Source: Oscarella lobularis (Eukaryota > Porifera > Homoscleromorpha > Homosclerophorida > Oscarellidae). From it: a stretch of 64,000 nt of DNA. Below, piece by piece: positions 58,392 to 64,000 of the stretch. The translations under genes were made by a program, and so were the position numbers. Numbering within the stretch: position 1 is the stretch's first letter; every line of letters starts with the position of its first letter. A model generated the notes under the pieces. It was given only the letters and a program-made list of their open reading frames with translations, did not search any database and was not told where the DNA came from. The DNA is taken from contig NC_089189.1 of NCBI RefSeq assembly GCF_947507565.1, positions 930,001-994,000 on the forward strand, read 5' to 3'.

Positions 58392-58636
58392 AATGGTCAG
58401 TCATTTATATGTAAATTACGAGTGACGACAGTGACTTTTTTACACAGGGGTCACTTGTCCAGACTATGCTTCAAAAATTTCAGGTCTGGGGCTCTGGGCT
58501 ATGTAACTATTTTTATCAACTTCAATTTCAATTAATAAGGCATTTGCATTATATCCTTTATCTCCTGTAGTAGCCAGTGCAAATGCACTTTAATTTCAGC
58601 GCCTTTTACTACTAGCTGCAGTGCCAGATCATTTGC

Positions 58637-58650
58637 TTCACACTGCTATA
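58637..58650 (+). promoter_or_regulatory. GCGCGC motif upstream of MFS gene B
   Basis: CTATAGCGCGCGCT occurs about 24-37 bp before the ATG at 58674. The TATA box of copy A is not preserved in the same place. An out-of-frame ATG at 58669 overlaps the start. Confidence 0.4.
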
Positions 58651-58673
58651 GCGCGCGCTCCAGCGAAGATGAT

Positions 58674-61152
58674 ATGGAAACTCTATCAAGAAGCAGCTCT
58701 AAGCTCGAACCGACTCCAGTCAACTGGAGGGTGATTCTAGTCTCGTTCACAATACTGGTAAGAGAGCCTGCGCGTAGAAGGCTCAAGAACGCGTAGCAGG
58801 TGTACTGTCTGCAGACAGCTAGTTCATCGACCATTTCTATGCTGTTTCCTTACTTGCCTTGGATGGTTAGGGTAAGCCGGACGAAGAGACTGAGCCCTAG
58901 TGCCATCGTCTTCTTCTTTTATGCATAGAAATTCAGAGTAAATGGAGAATTTGTACAAGAGGAAGACGTAGGTACGGAGATTACATTATTAGTTACAGTA
59001 GTTGCTAGTAAATGGTCAGACGATCATCTGCCTTTTTTGACGTAAGTTTAAAATTGCCAGGAATTTTCTATTTTTTTTCTAAAGCTGACCTCTTACTTAT
59101 ATTGGGGTTTTCTTTCCTCAGGGTACTACGCTGGATTTGTTGCCTCCGCATATTTCTTTGGACGATTTTTCGCATGGTGCAAAAGCCGAGCAAATAGACG
59201 ACGAAAAAAATCGATTTGACGTCTTAGCTACTTTTGGGGAATATTAGCCGACAAAAAAGGCCGTCGACTGACAGTCCTCGTAAGCGGAAGCGGAATAGCA
59301 GTCTTCACCTTCATGTTCGGATTCACCAATACACGCTTGGGCTTGGCATGGGCAATGGTAACGAGATTTCTAAGCGGCGCAAGCAACGGTACGTGAACGT
59401 ATGTTATTTAAAAAACATTATTGTTAGGTAACGATATTAATATTTAATTAGAATATAAATTCTCGACAATTCTGTTTTTTAATTAATTAATTATCTGATG
59501 CTCTTTTTAGGTGTCGTTGGAGCGTCCAAAGCGACTGTAGCCGACGTATCGGATGACACAAACCAGGCTTTGGGAATGACGTTCGTCGAAGCCTCCTGGG
59601 GATTGGGTCTCGTCGTCGGTCCAGCCCTCGGTGGACTCCTCGCCGAACCGGTGCGACAGTATCCCGGTACGTTTTCTTCAGGAGGTAAGCAGGAGATCGG
59701 CATTCATGAATAGATAAGGGGAGACCTTCTTCTAAGGATTTCTCGAGACGTTTCCTTATTTCTTGCCGTGCACTGTGACCGCTTCTCTCTTCGCGATTGG
59801 TCTCGTGCTCGTCTTTTTTCTTCTTCCGGAAACGTTGCGTAAACGGTGCGCAGGGGGGGAATAATTCGTGCTTTAGTTATTAGAAGTATTTATAGTGGGT
59901 CGTCGTACAACGTCGATGAAGTAGAGGCATCTGTGCTGTACGTACGTCCAGTGGGAAATGACGATGATGGCTCTGTCAGCATAGAAAGAACGAAAGAGAA
60001 CAACGATACTTTCGTCCAAGACATAGATACTGTTGCTGATGAGTCAGAACCGAAGGCGTATGTACGCGAGAGCAATGGAGTGTGGACTCGATTTCGTGGC
60101 TTGGGAAGACGAGCGAGACGAGCCAGCGTGACTGCGATTAAAGACTCGACCTGGTGGAACATACTGAAGTATAAAAGATAGAGTTCGAGTATTTTGAAAA
60201 ATAGTTTTTTTTGACTAGGATCAAGGGAGCGAGAATGTCAATAGCCACATATTGCGTCATTTCCTTTTCTGTGGTCGGTTTCGACGAACTGGCGAGCGTG
60301 TGGATGGCCACGAAGTCTTATAGAGGTTGTTCAGATTAATACTGTAATTCTATGTATCATAGCCATTTTACTTTTGGCCTGTAGATGTACCAGTACTTTA
60401 ACATCTTTTCCTTTGTAGGTGGACTGGGTTTCAGCGAAAAAGAAATCGGCATATCGCAAGCAGTTCTATCAGTCGTACTGGTTCCCGTTCAGATTATTTT
60501 TGTGCGCAAAGTAAGTCTTTGGGTGCTCTCTATCTCGATCTAATATACGCTTGGTGTATGTAGCTGGAGAAGAAACTCGGCTCATTGATGGTACATATAT
60601 ATCTCTTTATTTACTATAGTCGTTTTCTATGCGATGCAGACGTTCTACGCGGCTTGTACTGTCTGTGTACTCATCACCGCTTCTTTGCCCGCGTTGTCGT
60701 CTATAGAAAAGTGCGTGCAGCTGCATTTTTCGTATCTTTTTATTCTTATTTCCTACATAGTTCTGCGGCCCTGTGGACCATGCTTTTGGTCAGTCTCATT
60801 TTCTTGCGGTTCTGCATGGGCGTCACCTTTATCATGGTATCCATCTGTATGAATAATTCGGTGCCAAAATATCGTGTCGGCGCCATCAACGGTCTTTCCG
60901 TTTCGCTGACTGCTCTAACGAGGTGCAATCAGTGCATGTGTCCAAGTAGGGTTTTGATTATATATATTTAGAACCTTTTCTCCGTCCGTTGGCGGCTCTC
61001 TTTTTGCTTGGAGCATCGGCTGGGGAGAAGGTCATCTGGGATTTCCTTTTGGACATCACTTGGTATTTTATTTCTTTTCTATTGTGTATCTCGTAGCACT
61101 GCTTTTGTCGGTGAACCTACCGAGTAGCCTTCAAAAGCAGAAGAAACAATAA
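58674..61152 (+). CDS. MFS transporter, ZIFL-like, copy B
   Basis: A tandem duplicate of copy A with the same exon order and splice phases, and no element in intron 5. It starts METLSRSSSKLEPTPVNW and ends SSLQKQKKQ. Key segments are GILADKKGRRLTVLVSG (motif A), VVGASKATVADVSDDTNQ, ASWGLGLVVGPALGGLLAEP, FLETFPYFLPCTVTASLF, GGLGFSEKEIGISQAV and the last hydrophobic exon. The central loop differs most from copy A and is longer (KENNDTFVQDIDTVADESEP). All exons stay open, so both copies appear functional. The protein should sit in a plasma, vacuolar or lysosomal membrane; location is not shown by the sequence. Confidence 0.92.
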
Positions 61153-61736
61153 AACGGTCAGTCGCCTATATAGATCGCGAGTGACGACAGTGGACTTCCT
61201 TTACGCAAATGACACTCATTTGCAAGGGTTGCTTGCCTAGACTATGCTAAAATTTCAGGTCAGGGCTCCACAACTATTTTTATAAATGAGACTTCGATTT
61301 TAATTTATTAATTAGAGATCCTTCATCTCCTGGTCTGAAAGGGTCTCCTCAATGACTGGTTTTGGCCAGAATACGGAAGTGGTCAACCAGCTCTATTCGT
61401 TGGCCTATGTGACCCAACCGGGGTCAAGCGCCCGGAACCGGATCGATGCCGGGTTCAGCATCTTAGTTCGCGAAATCCGGCTTCACGGGACGTTGGATGT
61501 AAGTCGCTCGCAGTTACAAGTATCGATTACTAATTCGATTTTCGCTCTCGCGTGAGACCGTGACGTTGCCTCGCGGGATCAGTTCTCTGTTCACTCTCCT
61601 TAGACCAGAGGGCGTCTTGCATTGTAAGGAGAGGGGCGATTTTCTGAGTACGCTGCTACAGCAAGCCTCCCACCTTCATTCGGACGCGCACTAGACGTCA
61701 CCACACCTTCAGTTTTTGAAGGGCGCGTAGCTCGCC
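61153..61736. other. Gap upstream of the lipid-transfer gene
   Basis: It contains the 3' UTR of MFS B and the promoter of the next gene. A short plus-strand frame at 61352-61555 has no recognisable domain and I do not call it. Confidence 0.5.
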
Positions 61737-64000
61737 ATGGTTACGCGTCGAGTTCTAACAACGCTCTCTCTGCTCGCCGTCGTCCTGTGCTCGGCCCAAG
61801 CGCGATATCGTTCGTATTCGCGAGAAGAGCTCTCCGAAGGCGCTGCACGAGACGACGCGATCACGCTGAGCTATTCCGCAGTCTCGGCACGATGTCTCGA
61901 GTACGACTACACGATGCAGGTCGAGTTTCGATCGACTAAGAGCGGAGGCTTTGGGATAGCCGCTACGGTGAGTCTGGGGAGTTTTTTCGATGGGTGTTTC
62001 TACTAGCTAAGGCTTCGAGTTCTTTTTGTATTCTTATAGCTTATGCTTCAATTATCATTTTTTGCCTGCATGATCGTTTTTTCCGTTTGCTAGGTCACGC
62101 TCGCCGTTGTCGAAGAGTACGATGGGTCGTGGCTCGTCGAAATGGACGTTAAGAATACTCGCAAGGTCGTCAGCGAAGGTCTGGCCATCGTCAAACGTGG
62201 TCAAGTGGACAGCCAACTGGAAAAGTTGTTCGCCGACGATTTCTTCTTCGTTCAAGACAGCCGAGGACTTGTTCGATCCGTATATTATCCGAGCGACACC
62301 GATCCAGAGGCGACGGCGCTGAAAAAAGGTGGGAAGTTTGAGGGGTGGGGCCCCCTTTCGCGGGACAAAAAACCGTTACTCCTCTAGGCATCCTCGCCGC
62401 GCTGAGCATCAACCTGACGATGAGCCACGAAGTCGAATACGAGTCGGACGACGCGGACGAGAGCGGATCGCATCGCGGACGCTTCTCGATCACGCCCGGC
62501 ACGCAACCGGGAGCATTTCGCATCGTCAAGACGCACAGACACGAAGACTACGCCGAATTTTCGCAAGAGAACACGAAACCAGGCGGAAGAGAAGAAGAAA
62601 GACAACATCTTGTTCATCTGGACGACAAGAGGTAGTAGACTACATCCGTTCCCACGACGATTGTTAGTTCAATCGTTTTTGTTTCTCTCTTTAGCTTCAT
62701 TCGTTCGGCGCATCGACACATCTCCGGCTATCTGCCTCATTCCGCCAAGGGCATGCGAGTCGACTCGGACACGCTGTATCGTCGATCGAACGCCGATTTG
62801 AACATACGCGGTCTCTCGAAATTGGAATTCGCGCGCATCTGCGACGGAGCGAGCGCGCAGCGTCGTCGCAGCCGCCGATCCGCCGGCGTCGACCTGAACG
62901 CCTATCGTCAGGACGACATCGCCATCAAAGACAATCTGCAACGACCGGACACGACCCCAATAGCGGGAATCGGCGACGAAGAAATTCGAATGACGTCAGA
63001 TCCTTTTGAACTGATGAATTGCGTGACGCAGGAAGCCGCCGTTGCCGAGAGATCCCAATGCCAATTGAAGCTCTTGTCCGTCATACGGAAGGACGCGATT
63101 TCCGCTCGACGCGCCGTCGACGCGATATGCAACGGCGAGAATCCGTCGTCGTTTCGCTGGCGACACGTCATCCAAGCGCTCGCCGGATCGCACTACGGTC
63201 AAGACTGTCTCGTACGTCTGATGCGAAACGATTCGCTCGCCTCGGAACGCTTCTCCGATCTTCTCATCGCGACGCACGGCGTCGACAATCCGAATCCGCG
63301 TCTCGTCGATCATTTGAAATCGGTTACCATGACGACGACATCGGACGTATTCGACATGGACGCGCGTCACGCCGCCGCCTTGTCGTTGGGTCGGCTCGCG
63401 CGCAAGGCGAACGAGCGCGGCGACGATCCGATAGCGCGCGACATCGTCGCGCATCTCGAAGCGCGACTCGTCGCCTGTCCCGTTCACGATCCCGACGAAC
63501 TGTGGAGTCAGTTCGACGATCATGCGGTCGTCTACGCGGCGGCTCTGGGCAATGCCGGTCACGACGCGAGTTTCGTTCGACTGCTCGAGTTCGCCCAGCA
63601 CAATCTGACGAACGTTCGTCGCGCCGCCATCTACGGCATGCGTCACATGACGTGGACGAAAGTCGAGCCCGTTTACGTGCGCGTAATCGTCGATCGGAAT
63701 CGTACGGAGGCGGAGAAGTTGGCCGCTATGGACGCGATGTTGAGTCACGCCGACGAGTTGAGCGGCGAGAGCGTCGAAGCGCTGGCCTCTCTCTATCACG
63801 AGTCCATCGTTCGCTATCCCGACGTGGAGAAACACTTGAAGAATTTCTTCTCGACTCGTCTCGATGATAGATCACGTGAAGTTCTCCAACGCGGACGAAT
63901 ATTGACGACGGTCGAGGAGACGAAGCAACGGCATCTGACTCGAGCGAGACGCGACTCCAAGTTGGAGCAGTTTCTCGAGACGGCGCTCAAGCCGCTCGTC
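61737..64000 (+). CDS. Large lipid transfer protein N-terminus (vitellogenin/apolipoprotein type), partial
   Basis: Exons 61737-61967, 62094-62328, 62388-62631 and 62695 to the edge give 671 residues, running off the window. Residues 1-22 (MVTRRVLTTLSLLAVVLCSAQA) are a signal peptide. The LLTP beta-barrel features follow: LSYSAVSARCLEYDYTMQVEF, FFVQDSRGLVRSVYYPSD, and the KKGILAALSINL motif matching the family's RGIL-LQ segment. From about residue 400 a helical superhelix begins, with HAAALSLGRLARKAN typical of the armadillo-like lipid-pocket domain. A basic RRRSRRSA at about residues 291-298 fits furin-type cleavage. The protein should bind lipid in the secretory path. Whether it is vitellogenin, apolipoprotein-like or MTP-like cannot be told without the C-terminus. 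Confidence 0.85.

Noticed and set aside
62996-63867. Frames of about 280 codons on both strands inside the lipid-transfer gene
   Set aside because: They overlap the long exon 4 reading frame in GC-rich, NNC/NNG-biased codons, which keeps the other frames open by chance.

Overview
This is a nuclear window from a gene-dense eukaryote, almost certainly an animal. It carries tropomodulin, a fumarylacetoacetase, a delta-type phosphoinositide phospholipase C, an Ig-domain secreted protein and a large-lipid-transfer-protein (vitellogenin/apolipoprotein) N-terminus. Introns are many and mostly tiny (about 46-150 bp) with GT-AG ends, intergenic gaps are short, and TTAATTAA-rich strings recur. I infer an early-branching metazoan, most likely a sponge, but no marker here settles the species. 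There is no CRISPR array, prokaryotic operon or tRNA/rRNA that I can support.

Layout. 1-4262 is a 48-bp minisatellite that cuts into the 3' end of a minus-strand ankyrin-repeat/Roc-GTPase gene (to 7141) that also has an 8-bp frameshift. 7737-9900 (-) is a seven-exon tropomodulin. 9901-11880 has no convincing gene. 11880-20638 is a second minisatellite (41-bp unit, about 210 copies) with kilobase-scale duplicated blocks. 21469-30176 (-) is a tandem array of five paralogues, each an NHL beta-propeller followed by a BTB/POZ domain, each with a 16-nt first coding exon.

30425-41547 (-) is the most striking locus. About 39 phase-compatible exons join six PLAT domains and an acidic disordered linker directly to EF-hand, PI-PLC X, PI-PLC Y and C2 domains with all catalytic residues. 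This is a LOXHD1-like PLAT array fused to phospholipase C. One intron holds a 1.67-kb mobile element with an ORF resembling the zinc/PD-(D/E)XK tail of retroelement proteins.

42432-44523 (+) is fumarylacetoacetase, with two introns that seem to need GC-AG ends. 45369-46349 (+) is a secreted, glycosylated orphan. 47594-48490 (+) is a secreted two-Ig-domain protein. 48965-53632 (-) is an intronless 1,555-aa protein with a FYVE-like zinc finger. 53820-54089 (-) is a small J-domain protein. 54451-58391 and 58674-61152 (+) are tandem 12-TM-type MFS transporters of the plant ZIFL type. The first carries an internally deleted copy of the mobile element in an intron that is clean in the second. 61737 to the right edge is the start of a lipid-transfer protein.

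Three themes tie the window together: recent tandem duplication (NHL-BTB genes, MFS genes, ankyrin units, both minisatellites); a shared GCGCGC core-promoter motif next to TATA boxes in unrelated genes; and one mobile-element family entering introns of two genes.
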